From JAICMB01 sp963838885 (GTDB taxonomy: Bacteria; Acidobacteriota; Terriglobia; Bryobacterales; Bryobacteraceae), in assembly GCA_963838885.1 (NCBI GenBank), contig CAWITB010000039.1, positions 242,377-306,376 of the forward strand: DNA of 64,000 bases. Direction: 5' to 3'. Below, one piece after another: positions 18,614 to 26,963 of the stretch. Both the position numbers and the translations under genes were made by a program. Below the pieces are notes generated by a model, which was not told where the DNA came from, ran no database searches, and saw only the letters and a program-made list of their open reading frames with translations. Position 1 is the stretch's first letter; the number at the start of each line of letters is the position of its first letter.

Positions 18614-19984
18614 TTAAGCGGCCGCGCCCAGGGCGTCTTCGAGCGCCGCGCCAACGCGCAGCACGGTCGGCTCTTGAAATGCCCGGCCGACGATTTGCAG
18701 GCCGATGGGCAGCCCGGCGCTGGTTTTACCGCAGGGCAGGGATAGCGCGGGTAGACCAAGAACGTTGATCCCGCGCATGAAGCGCGTCGTTGCCAGGCGG
18801 ACATCGTGCGGCTCGCCGTCGATCTCGATTTGCTTCTGCCCGATCGCCGGCGCGGCAGTGGGAGTCGTGGGCGTGAACAGGCAATCGACGCCGCTGAACA
18901 CCAGACGCCATTCCTGGGAAAAGAACCGCCGCAGCCGTTGCGCATTGACGTAGTCGGTTGCCGCGATGAGCCGGCCCTGATCGAGCAGCGCCAGCACGTC
19001 GTCCCCGAATTTCTCGCGTTGGGCCAGATATGGTTCGAACACGGCCGTGGCCTCGGCCAGAAGAATCGTGCGCGCGACGACGTTGAGGGCTTCGACGTCG
19101 GGAACCTGTACCGGAACCACTCGCGCTCCCAGTCCTTCGGCGATTCGCGCCATGTTGCCGACGGCGGCGCGAACCTCCGGGTCGACGGCATCGAAAAAGT
19201 AGTTGCGGGGAATGCCGATGCTGAGCTCGGATATGGGACAAGGCTCCGGGGGAATATATTCGAGCGCGGGCCGCATGCTGGAAGAGGGATCGCGGTCGTC
19301 AAATCCCGCCATGGCGTTGTATGCGGCCGCGGTATCGCGCACGGTCGGGGCCAGCGGTCCGACGTGATCGAGGCTGAGTCCGAGCGGTTTCACCCCATAG
19401 CGGCTGACGCGGCCATAGGTAGGCTTCAGACCGGCCACCCCGCAGTAGGACGCGGGAATGCGAATGGAGCCGCCGGTGTCGGTTCCGGTAGCCATGAGCG
19501 CCATGCCCGCGGCGACCGCGGCGCCCGAGCCACCGCTCGATCCGCCCGGAATGCGGTCGCGATCATGCGGATTGCGAATGACTCCAAAGTGCGGGTTGGC
19601 CGAAGTGACGCCGTAAGCGAGCTCGTGCAGTCCGGTTTTGCCGACCGTCACCGCGCCGGCTTGCCGCAGCTTGGCGACTACAGTGGCATCGTAATCCGGC
19701 CTGTAATCGTCGAAGATCCTCGATCCCGAGGTGCAGGGCGAACCCTTGACGCAAATGATGTCTTTATGGGCGATCGGAATGCCGTGCAGCGGGCCGCGAT
19801 CGATATCGTTCGACAGCTCCTCGTCGAGCTCCGCGGCGCGGGCACGGGAGGAATCCGCCACTACGGTGACGAAGGCGTTGAGATCGGCATTAAGGCGTTC
19901 GATTTTGGCGAGGCATTCTTCCAATAACTCGGCGCATGAAATCTTGCGCTGGTGGATGGCGCGGGAAGCCTCCAGCAGAGTCAT
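18614..19984 (-). CDS. amidase signature family amidohydrolase
   Basis: A 456-residue amidase of the GatA/AmiE signature family. The Ser-cisSer-Lys triad is present: Lys74 (IAHKDI), the Gly/Ser loop PGGSSGGSGAAVAAG at 147-160, and nucleophile Ser173 (TDTGGSIRIPAS). I start at ATG 19984 (MTLLEASRAI). The 70 upstream codons in this frame are antisense-like and overlap a better small gene whose stop shares ATGA with this start. It resembles GatA, but no gatB is present and the small partner is not a clear GatC, so a free amidase acting on an unknown amide is the safer call. Confidence 0.9.
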   Translation of the reverse strand: MTLLEASRAIHQRKISCAELLEECLAKIERLNADLNAFVTVVADSSRARAAELDEELSNDIDRGPLHGIPIAHKDIICVKGSPCTSGSRIFDDYRPDYDATVVAKLRQAGAVTVGKTGLHELAYGVTSANPHFGVIRNPHDRDRIPGGSSGGSGAAVAAGMALMATGTDTGGSIRIPASYCGVAGLKPTYGRVSRYGVKPLGLSLDHVGPLAPTVRDTAAAYNAMAGFDDRDPSSSMRPALEYIPPEPCPISELSIGIPRNYFFDAVDPEVRAAVGNMARIAEGLGARVVPVQVPDVEALNVVARTILLAEATAVFEPYLAQREKFGDDVLALLDQGRLIAATDYVNAQRLRRFFSQEWRLVFSGVDCLFTPTTPTAAPAIGQKQIEIDGEPHDVRLATTRFMRGINVLGLPALSLPCGKTSAGLPIGLQIVGRAFQEPTVLRVGAALEDALGAAA

Positions 19985-20133
19985 CGATGTTCCTCGGACT
20001 GGAGGCGAAACACCAGCGCGGAGTCCGTGTTGGGAGGCAGCCGGCTCAGCAACTCGTGTAATTGAGCAATCAAGGCGTCCACCACGGGCGCGATGCGCTC
20101 GAGTTGCTCCTTCGGAACGGAAATGGCCGTCAT
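19981..20133 (-). CDS. 50-residue protein translationally coupled to the amidase
   Basis: ATG 20133 to TGA 19981 encodes 50 residues beginning MTAISVPKEQLERIAPVVDA and ending in RLQSEEHR. It is amphipathic and helical, with a Leu-rich middle (LIAQLHELLSRLPP). Its stop overlaps the amidase start by four bases (ATGA), and an AAGGAG lies inside the frame. Position and size recall GatC or the small partners of some amidases, but the sequence is not recognisable as either. It probably forms a helical partner or chaperone of the amidase; that is inference from position only. Confidence 0.6.
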   Translation of the reverse strand: MTAISVPKEQLERIAPVVDALIAQLHELLSRLPPNTDSALVFRLQSEEHR

Positions 20134-20602
20134 TGTTCGATGTTAGCGCCGTGTGAAAAGGGGTGGCAACGGGCGGTATTCGGATCTCTTGCAATAAGGC
20201 GTGGGCGGACGCGGTTCTTCGGCGCGCTTAAGCGGCGCGCGCGATGGTGGCTTGCGCGGCGGCCGCTATCGGCCGCCGTATCTCTTCTCTTCTTCGAGCT
20301 TGCTTCGAGGCACAAGCGCTGCAATTTACGAGGAGGCCTCCCAAGCCGTCTTGTTAACCCGCTACGGCGCGGGACAGCTGATGGAGCGGCGGCCATTCGT
20401 CACTCGTGACTGGCGCAGAGGAGCCCGGGTTTGCTTCTGCGCTTAGCGATCGCCTCTCCGACGAATGAGCGACGAACTCTTGACCAAAGAATAGCGGCCG
20501 CCGGAGCGAGTCAAGCGCGGAGGCTCGCGCGAATCGGCGTTAAGTCGTAGCAGCCGTTGGAACTTATTTTTTGCAGATTTCCGTTACCGTAAACTAAGGG
20601 CA
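20134..20602. other. 469-bp intergenic region
   Basis: Divergent spacer between the small amidase-linked gene and the acyl-CoA dehydrogenase. It contains a perfect 9-bp hairpin CGGCGGCCG-CTAT-CGGCCGCCG near 20256-20277 followed by a pyrimidine-rich stretch, and an A/T-richer segment before 20602 that probably holds the promoter of the dehydrogenase. Open frames of up to 115 codons occur on both strands but are Arg/Ala-rich and unconvincing. Confidence 0.5.
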
Positions 20603-21778
20603 ATGGCCGCCGCAACCGAAACGTTTCGAAGCCCAGGGACTCCGTTGACGGTTCTCAGCGAAGAAGAGAGTATGTTCCGCGACGTGGTCCGCAGGTTCGC
20701 GCGCGAGCGCATCGGGCCGCATGTCCGCGAAATGGACGAGGCCGGCGTGTTTCGCAAGGAACTGCTGCGCGAGATGTTCGAGCTAGGGCTGATGGGCATC
20801 GAAATTCCGGAAGAGTTCGGCGGCCAGGGTGGAAATTTCTTTCTTTCCGTGCTCGCCGTCGAGGCGCTGGCGGAGGTCGATCCCGCCGCCGCGGTCATCG
20901 CCGACGTTCAGAACACGATCGCCAATAACGTCATTCTGCGCTGGGGCAACGACGATCAGAAGTCGCGTTATCTGCCCAAGCTGGCGCGAGACATGGCCGC
21001 TTCCTTTGCGTTGTCGGAGGCCGGCTCCGGCTCCGATGCGTTTGCGCTGGCGACGCGCGCCGTACAGGACGGCGATGGATGGCGCATTACAGGGCGCAAG
21101 CTTTGGATCACGAACGCCGCGGAGGCCGGACTCTTCCTGCTGTTCGCCAATGCCAATCCGGCGGCGGGCCATCGCGGCATCTCCTGTTTCCTGGTGGAGC
21201 GCGATTTTCCCGGTTTTCAGGTCGGCAAGAAAGAGGACAAGCTGGGAATTCGCGCCTCGTCCACGTGCGAGCTGATCCTCGACGAGTGCGCCGTGCCGGC
21301 GGCGAACGTCTTGGGCGAATTGGGACAAGGTTATAAAATCGCCATCGAGACCTTGAACGAAGGCCGCATCGCGATCGGGGCACAGATGACCGGCCTGGCG
21401 CAGGGCGCGCTCCGTCACGCCGTGGAGTATGCAAAGGAGCGGCGGCAGTTCGGAAAGGCTATCGCCGAGTTCCAGGGCGTGCAGTTCGAGTTGGCGCAGA
21501 TGGCCACGGAAGTGGAGGCCGCGCGGCTGCTGGTTTACAATGCCGCGCGCCTGAGGGATGCCGGCCTGCCGTTCGTAACGGAAGCCGCGATGGCCAAGTA
21601 TTTCGCTTCGCAAGTAGCGGAAGCGACGGCATCGCGCGCGGTCGAAATTTTTGGCGGCGTCGGTTTCACGAAGGACTATCCCGTCGAGAAGCTCTATCGC
21701 GACGCTAAGATCGGACGCATTTACGAAGGCACGAGCAACATGCAGAAGCTCACGATCGCGAAGCAGATTTTGAGCTAG
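20603..21778 (+). CDS. acyl-CoA dehydrogenase (short/branched-chain type)
   Basis: A 391-residue flavoenzyme oxidising acyl-CoA to enoyl-CoA in beta-oxidation or branched amino acid breakdown, donating electrons to ETF. FAD and substrate motifs are ASFALSEAGSGSDAFAL and KLWITNAAEAGLFLLFA, the C-terminal domain has YAKERRQFGKAIAEFQGVQF, and the catalytic base Glu375 is in YEGTSNMQ, the position used by short-chain and short/branched-chain enzymes. It stands alone on the plus strand with no ETF or thiolase gene nearby. Confidence 0.94.
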   Translation: MAAATETFRSPGTPLTVLSEEESMFRDVVRRFARERIGPHVREMDEAGVFRKELLREMFELGLMGIEIPEEFGGQGGNFFLSVLAVEALAEVDPAAAVIADVQNTIANNVILRWGNDDQKSRYLPKLARDMAASFALSEAGSGSDAFALATRAVQDGDGWRITGRKLWITNAAEAGLFLLFANANPAAGHRGISCFLVERDFPGFQVGKKEDKLGIRASSTCELILDECAVPAANVLGELGQGYKIAIETLNEGRIAIGAQMTGLAQGALRHAVEYAKERRQFGKAIAEFQGVQFELAQMATEVEAARLLVYNAARLRDAGLPFVTEAAMAKYFASQVAEATASRAVEIFGGVGFTKDYPVEKLYRDAKIGRIYEGTSNMQKLTIAKQILS

Positions 21779-21830
21779 TGGCCTGAGTCAAATTACGTTG
21801 AAGAAGGCGGCGGGCCAGTACGTGCTTCGA

Positions 21831-22367
21831 TTAACGAATCGCCGCTTTGATTATGCCGACCCGTTCCATCAGACTTCCCGGCTCGATTGAGACCAGTTCG
21901 AAGCCGAAGGCTTGGTAAGTCTCTTCGTGAATTTTCTCAAAACGCACCGTTTCGTCAAATGTGATTCGCCGCGCTTCGGTAGGCGTAATGAAGCCAAGAT
22001 TGCGAATGAAGAAGACTCGGTTTTGGTAGATTGCTTCTTTTTTGACGCGCTCCAGTTCGCCGGCAAGAAAAAGTGAAAAAGGGCGCCCGAGGTAGGCTGC
22101 CAACGCCGCGGTACAGACGACGCAACGGTCGTGAAACTGAACCTCATCCGGTTGATATGACGCTCGAATCAGACGGTCCCTTTGCAGACTAGCGATTACG
22201 TCGATGAACGAGGGATGCGTCCAGGGTTGAACCGTTCCTTGGGCTTGCGCGGCGGCGATGACGTCAGTAGCCGCCTCTTCGACTACGCTGAACCCGTCGA
22301 GTTCCAGCTGCCGGATGATTGCCGTCTTCCCTGCGCCCGGCGCGCCTGTGACGATGAATCTTCTCAT
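21831..22367 (-). CDS. small P-loop ATPase (AAA_28-like)
   Basis: A 178-residue nucleoside-triphosphatase or kinase-like protein. Walker A GAPGAGKT is at residues 8-15; the rest (GFSVVEEAATDVIAAAQAQG, FHDRCVVCTAALAAYLGR, RVFFIRNLGFI) is the AAA_28 arrangement of small ATP-dependent or kinase-like proteins of unknown substrate. I start at ATG 22367 with a GGAG ribosome site nine bases upstream; the longer frame lacks support. It is convergent with the acyl-CoA dehydrogenase and sits at the edge of the PqqD/kinase region, with a promoter-like copy (TTGACA near 22756) upstream on its strand. Confidence 0.75.
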   Translation of the reverse strand: MRRFIVTGAPGAGKTAIIRQLELDGFSVVEEAATDVIAAAQAQGTVQPWTHPSFIDVIASLQRDRLIRASYQPDEVQFHDRCVVCTAALAAYLGRPFSLFLAGELERVKKEAIYQNRVFFIRNLGFITPTEARRITFDETVRFEKIHEETYQAFGFELVSIEPGSLMERVGIIKAAIR

Positions 22368-22841
22368 GGCTTTCTTCTCCAGGAAGCTATGTCCTGATCC
22401 GGAAATCCCAGGGATCGAACGGGCGCGTAGCTTCCCCGGGCGGCGGCATCGTTTGATCGCTTCGGCAAACAATCGTTTTCACGAGGTTGAAACCAAGCTG
22501 ACGCTGGTCGGGGTGCAGTGGACCTGACAGCGAGGACAGCGCGCCAGCCACGTTCGCCCCGGTTGGACTACAAAAGCGCGGGGAAGATTCGCGTCGCGTG
22601 GGCCTTTGGAATCCGCATGATCCAGTCTGAACCCTCTTCCGGGCCACCGGTCGCCTACTCCAGCGGGTGCTATTCACCGGTATAGTCGTGGCTCATCGAG
22701 CGTTCGCGCCATTTTGCAGCCAGTTACGCCCGTTATGGTTTAGCCTCACACGCCAGAGCTGTCAAGGTCACGACAGCCCACGACAACAGCTCGGCCCCGG
22801 GGATCAGCGTGATATAAGACTAGACGCCGAGCGTTGGCCTT

Positions 22842-23287
22842 TCATTCAGGTATGGGCGTCGGCGTAGGCGTCGGCGTAGGCGTGAAATGGGGCGCGGGCG
22901 AGGGCGCCGGACCCTGAGCGCTTGCCGGGGCGCCAGGACGGTCTCGACAATGGGGAGCATTGCGACTGCGGCCGCGGACAACGAGAATCGGCGCATGAGC
23001 GAACGGCGAGTGGCGGTGGCGCGAGGTTCGACCTCGTCCAGGGTCACCAGCCCGGCGTCGGACAGTTCGGCCAAGGCCAGATCCACAATCTCCTCGTCGG
23101 CGGGAAGACCGGTGCGGCGTTGCAGCTCGGCCGCCATCTCCGGCTTTGATCTCGTCCCGTCGCACAGATCGAAAACGACTGCAGCGCTCTGGTTCAGCGC
23201 GTGGGCTTCGGGACTACCCGCCTTCACGGCCAGGATCTCGTCTGCCGCCCGCTCCACCTGCACGCCCTGAACGCGTCTCGCTGCCAT
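22842..23287 (-). pseudogene. PqqD-like protein with Tat/TM segment and Thr-Pro tail, copy A (frameshifted)
   Basis: Same architecture as copy B: residues about 8-85 form a PqqD-type peptide-binding winged helix (ADEILAVKAGSPEAHALNQS, DLCDGTRSKPEMAAELQRRTG), then RRSLMRRFSLSAAAVAMLPI as a Tat-like or membrane segment. In a G-run at 22927-22930 this copy has four G where copy B has five. The shift turns the intended APASAQ...TPTPTP tail into an Arg-rich tail ending at 22820. Repaired, the product would end at 22842 with TPTPTPIPE. Start ATG 23287 has a GGAGGA ribosome site and a TTGACA promoter upstream. Confidence 0.75.
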
Positions 23288-23308
23288 GTGTCGCTCCTCC
23301 GACGATTG

Positions 23309-23336
23309 AGTATCACTTTTAAGCCGGAGCTGTCAA
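23309..23336 (-). promoter_or_regulatory. promoter of PqqD-like copy A
   Basis: On the minus strand TTGACA (23336-23331), a 16-bp spacer and GATACT (23314-23309), followed by a GGAGGA ribosome site. The same arrangement is present before copy B. It lies in a 93-bp region shared with the divergent start of the truncated kinase copy. Confidence 0.6.
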
Positions 23337-23380
23337 GCTGCGACAAACAGTCCGAGACTTGGGGCTTTTTAGGAGAGAAA

Positions 23381-23413
23381 ATGAGTGTTATGCTCACGCC
23401 CATGGATCACAAA
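23381..23413 (+). pseudogene. 5' stub of the kinase/oxygenase gene in copy A
   Basis: An AGGAG ribosome site and ATGAGTGTTATGCTCACGCC followed by CCATGGATCACAAA reproduce the start of the intact gene at 24309 (MSVMLTPMDHK). After 11 codons the sequence switches at the duplication junction and the gene is lost. It proves that the duplication included the divergent promoter and start of the kinase gene. Confidence 0.7.
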
Positions 23414-23767
23414 TTGGGGTCAAGTGGACCTCACAGCGAGGACAGCGCGCCAGCCACGTTCGCTCCAGGTGGACTACAAAAGCGCGGGGAAGATTCGCGT
23501 CGCTGTCCTTCGGAAACCGCAGGACCCCTTTGATGCCGATGCCGTCCGTAGCTACTGACGCGCCGGAACGCCGGACGCGAGCCACGGAATCTACTGCGTG
23601 GGCCTTTGGAATCCGCATGATCCAGTCTGAACCCTCTTCCGGGCCATCGGTCGCATAGTCCAGCGGGTGCTATTCACCGGTATGGTCGTGGCTCATCGAC
23701 AGCCCAAGACAACAACTCGACCCCGGGGATCAGCGTGATATAGGACTGGACGCCGAGCTTTGGCCTT

Positions 23768-24214
23768 TTAGGTAGGTATGGGCGTCGGCGTCGGCGTCGG
23801 CGTAGGCGTGAAATGGGGCGCGGGCGAGGGCGCCGGACCCTGAGCGCTTGCCGGGGGCGCCAGGACGGTCTCGACAATGGGGAGCATTGCGACGGCCGCC
23901 GCGGACAACGAGAATCGGCGCATGAGCGAACGGCGAGTGGCGGTGGCGCGAGGTTCGACCTCGTCCATGGTCACCAGCCCGGCGTCGGACAGTTCGGCCA
24001 AGGCCAGATCAACAATTTCCTCGTCGGCGGGAAGGCCGGTGCGGCGCTGCAGCTCGGCCGCCATCTCCGGCTTTGATCTCGTCCCGTCGCACAGATCGAA
24101 AACGACTGCCGCGCTCTGGTTCAGCGCGTGGGCTTCGGGACTGCCCGCCTTCACGGCCAGGATCTCGTCTGCCGCCCGCTCGACCTGCACGCCTTGAACA
24201 CGTTTCGCTAACAT
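23768..24214 (-). CDS. PqqD-like recognition domain with Tat/TM segment and Thr-Pro tail, copy B
   Basis: A 148-residue protein. Residues 8-85 are a PqqD-family (RiPP recognition element-like) winged helix: VERAADEILAVKAG, NQSAAVVFDLCDGTRSKPEM, EEIVDLALAELSDAGLV. Residues 92-125 read like a Tat signal or membrane anchor (RRSLMRRF, a hydrophobic core, PPASAQ). The last 25 residues are Pro/Thr-rich, ending TPTPTPTPTPIPT, encoded by a GGCGTC/GGCGTA hexanucleotide repeat. In related acidobacterial proteins the PqqD-TM part is known but the tail is usually different. The tail is a plausible substrate for the neighbouring oxygenase; that is inference. ATG 24214 has a CGGAGGAG ribosome site. Confidence 0.8.
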   Translation of the reverse strand: MLAKRVQGVQVERAADEILAVKAGSPEAHALNQSAAVVFDLCDGTRSKPEMAAELQRRTGLPADEEIVDLALAELSDAGLVTMDEVEPRATATRRSLMRRFSLSAAAVAMLPIVETVLAPPASAQGPAPSPAPHFTPTPTPTPTPIPT

Positions 24215-24235
24215 GTGTGACTCCTCCGGCGATCT

Positions 24236-24263
24236 AGTATCACTTTTAAGCCGGAGCTGTCAA
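24236..24263 (-). promoter_or_regulatory. promoter of PqqD-like copy B
   Basis: TTGACA (24263-24258), 16-bp spacer, GATACT (24241-24236) on the minus strand, 22 bp before the start codon. It is the duplicated twin of the promoter at 23309-23336 and diverges from the start of the kinase/oxygenase gene at 24309. Confidence 0.6.
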
Positions 24264-24308
24264 GCTGCGACAAACAGTCCGAGACTCGGGGCTTTTTTAG
24301 GGGAGAGA

Positions 24309-25917
24309 ATGAGTGTTATGCTCACGCCCATGGATCACAAACCGGAGGAGCTGGCGCTCTCTTGCTACGGCGTCGAGCTGCGACCTGCTCGACGCCGCCG
24401 GCGCAGGACTGTGCCGACGGCTGCAAGACGCTCTGCCGCCAGAGTTCGTGCCTCGCTCCGGGTCGGCGGCGGCCATGGTCTCATACGCCGTGACCGCAAA
24501 CACGGCCGCGGAGATAGCGGAGCGACCATACCGCATCGCGCGCGACGGGGCAGAAGAATTTCAGGCTGCGACGGAAGAGGAAGCGTTCCGATGGCTGCAG
24601 CGAGACATCGACAACATGGTTGCGCGGCGCTCCCGCGACTGGATCTTCGTGCATGCCGGCGTGGCCGGATGGAGAGGGCTGGCCATCGTTATCCCCGGAC
24701 GAAGCCTTACCGGAAAATCGACGCTGGTAGCGGAACTGGTACGGCGGGGCGCTGAATACTACTCCGATGAGTTTGCCGTTCTCGACGACAGGGGCCATGT
24801 TCACCCGTATGGAAGGACTCCAGTGCTCCGCGACGACGAGACACGGAAGCCGCAAGATCTCCGCCTGGTTCGCGAGGGTGTATCGAAAGAGCCCTTGCCT
24901 ATCGGCCTGATCGTGGCCGCTCCCTACCAGCCGGGAGCGGTGTGGCGCCCGAATATCGTGCAGGGGACGCGGGCCGCGTTGTCTTTAATCGATGGCGCGG
25001 TTCTGGCGCGTCAGGAATCCGCCAGGATATTACGAATCGCCGCTCGCGTCGCGCCTTCCATTGTCACCCTCCGGGGCCCCCGGCCGGAGGTGGCGGAAGT
25101 GGCGCCGCGAGTCCTCGATCTGATCGATGATGCGATTGTCAGCCAAGCGCTGGATGCAAGCGGAACGGCTTCGAATAGCGCGGCTGCTAATCTGGCTGCC
25201 GTCGCGAACATGCGGTTACGGACCCAGATCGGACCGCCGGCGCCGTCATCCCGCCGGTTGCTGGCCGCCCGGCACCTGCGGATTACAGACTTTCTCTCGC
25301 CGGAAGAACACCAGCGCCTGCTGGATCTCGCGCTCGCCAATGAGGATGCATTCCAGGAATCGGGGCTGGTCGCCGAACACGGCGGAGATCGAAAAGATTA
25401 CGGTATCCGCAAGTCGCGTACGCTTTTCGGTCCTATTCTCGAAGAGATCTGGGAGGTGTTCGATCGGCGGCTGCGCGGGATGCTGCCGCATGTGAGGAAG
25501 GAGCTGGGGCTTCCCTGGTTTCCGTCCGGCGAGGTCGAGCGGCAGCTCACCGCCCACGGCCGCGGCGGCTTTTTCGCGCCGCACGTCGACACCGGCCATC
25601 CGGTCGTGGCAAACCGGCGCATTTCGTGCGTTTACCATTTTCATGCCAGCCCGCGGCGCTTCTCCGGAGGGGAGCTGAAACTATACGACACGTGGGCGAC
25701 GGATCGCGGCAGCACGGCTGCTACGACTTATACGACGCTCACTCCGCTCGACAACAGCGTCGTGTTCTTTCCGAGTAACGCATTCCACGAGGTCTGCCCC
25801 GTGTACCCGGAGACCGAAGCATTTGCCGACAGCCGGTTCGCGGTGACGATCTGGTTTCGCGAGGGAAAGTGGCCGGCCCAGACCGGCGCCGGGCAGGGTG
25901 GTGTGCCTCAGCCATAA
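24309..25917 (+). CDS. HPr-kinase-like domain fused to 2-oxoglutarate/Fe(II) oxygenase (prolyl 4-hydroxylase-like)
   Basis: A two-domain protein of about 535 residues. The first 270 residues resemble the HprK-like proteins found next to PqqD genes: an opening SCYGVEL, then LLDAAGAGLCRRLQDALPPEF, and a Walker A loop GRSLTGKST at about 128-136 with YYSDEFAVLDD after it. Residues 330-530 are a P4H-type oxygenase: iron ligands His425 and Asp427 (APHVDTGHP), His493 (NAFHEV), and an Arg in SRFAVTIWFR for 2-oxoglutarate. The best start is ATG 24309 (AGGGGAG ribosome site), but one extra base near 24378 separates this start from the main frame; otherwise GTG 24313 opens the long frame. Such a kinase-oxygenase fusion is not a family I know. 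Confidence 0.8.
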
Positions 25918-26963
25918 GTCCTGCGCCGCACATCAGCGCGCTTGTGCATCTCATCGTAAATCCAGCGATAGGTTTTGTCCATCCCCTCCAGTAATGGGAT
26001 CGAGGGCGCCCAGCCGAGCTTTTGCTTGATGAGCGTATTATCGCTGTTACGGCCCTCGCACTCCCCGAGGGGCGGCGAGGTTAAATCGCCGCTTTAGCGT
26101 GACCCCCGCAATCCCTTCCACGATGTCGACTAGATGGTTTATGGTGACCAACTCATCGCTGCCCAGATTGATGGGTTCGCGCAGATCGCTCGCCATTAGC
26201 GCCTGAGTGCCATAGAGGCAGTCGTCTATATACATGAAGCTGCGCGTCTGTTCCCCGTCGCCCCAGATCTCGATCTCATGATTGCCCGTCATGAGCGCGG
26301 TAATCACTTTACGGCAGATCGCCGCCGGGGCCTTTTCGCGCCCGCCATCATAAGTGCCATGGGGACCGTAGACGTTGTGATAGCGCGCGATGCGCGTCGG
26401 CCAACCCATAGTCCTCGGAAAAATGGCGGCACATTCGCTCACTGAACAACTTTTGCCAGCCATATCCATCCTCCGGCATGGCCGGATAAGCATCGATCTC
26501 CCTCAGGCGGTTGGACATCATGGCTGGCTTGCTTGTCGGCCGCATACACGCAGGCGGACGATGAATAGAAAAATTTTTCGGCTTTCCGGTCGCGGGCGGC
26601 GAGCAGCATGTTGGTATCGATCAGCACGGACAACATGCAATCGGCCTTATGCTTCTCAATGAAGCCCATGCCGCCCATGTCCGCGGCAAAGTTGAAGATG
26701 AAGCGCACTCCGCCGGCTGCCCGGTAACAGGCGTTTTTCTCTCGGAGATCCAACTGAAGATTATTCGCTTCGGGGAAAACCTGATGCCACTCTTCGAGAG
26801 GCTTGATATCAACCGCACGGATTCGCGTGTACCCCTGCCTGAGGAGGTCGCCTGCGAGATGACCGCCGATGAAGCCGCCGGCGCCGGTTAACAGGATCAA
26901 ATCATCCTTGCCGATGAACGCAGCTTCCGGAATGGCCGGCGCAGGCCGAGGATCAGTGATCAC
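25908..26963 (-). pseudogene. GDP-mannose 3,5-epimerase-like gene, three frameshifts
   Basis: Pieces in successive frames rebuild one SDR protein of about 351 residues that closely follows plant and bacterial GDP-mannose 3,5-epimerase. They are LLTGAGGFIGGHL and FNFAADMGGMGFIEKHKAD (27.0-26.6 kb), then AYPAMPEDGYGWQKLFSERMC with the catalytic YxxxK, then YNVYGPHGTYDGGREKAPAA-like and RSFMYIDDCLYGTQALM, and finally RNSDNTLIKQKLGWAPSIPL to TGA 25908. The steps near 26.53, 26.42 and 26.06 kb are each consistent with one inserted base. GTG 26963 overlaps the dehydrogenase stop by 11 nt. Its product would be GDP-L-galactose or GDP-L-gulose. Confidence 0.8.

Larger units (their letters stand above)
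22507..24342. repeat. tandem segmental duplication, about 927-bp period
   Basis: Two diverged copies, about 22507-23413 and 23414-24342, each contain a leader stretch, a minus-strand PqqD-like gene, a divergent promoter region and the first codons of the kinase/oxygenase gene (ATGAGTGTTATGCTCACGCC at 23381 and at 24309). Coding parts are nearly identical. Copy A carries an extra segment near 22700-22775 and copy B an extra 90 bp near 23503-23594, so the event is not very recent or was followed by small indels. Confidence 0.85.

Noticed and set aside
18614..19984. assigning the amidase as GatA of a tRNA amidotransferase
   Set aside because: No gatB is present and the small upstream gene is not a recognisable GatC.
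20062..20446. overlapping frames in the spacer before the acyl-CoA dehydrogenase
   Set aside because: Arg/Ala-rich on both strands with no start signals; probably non-coding.
22855..22886. short GGCGTC/GGCGTA repeats that might be taken for a CRISPR or VNTR
   Set aside because: The unit is six bases without spacers and lies in the coding tail of the PqqD-like gene.
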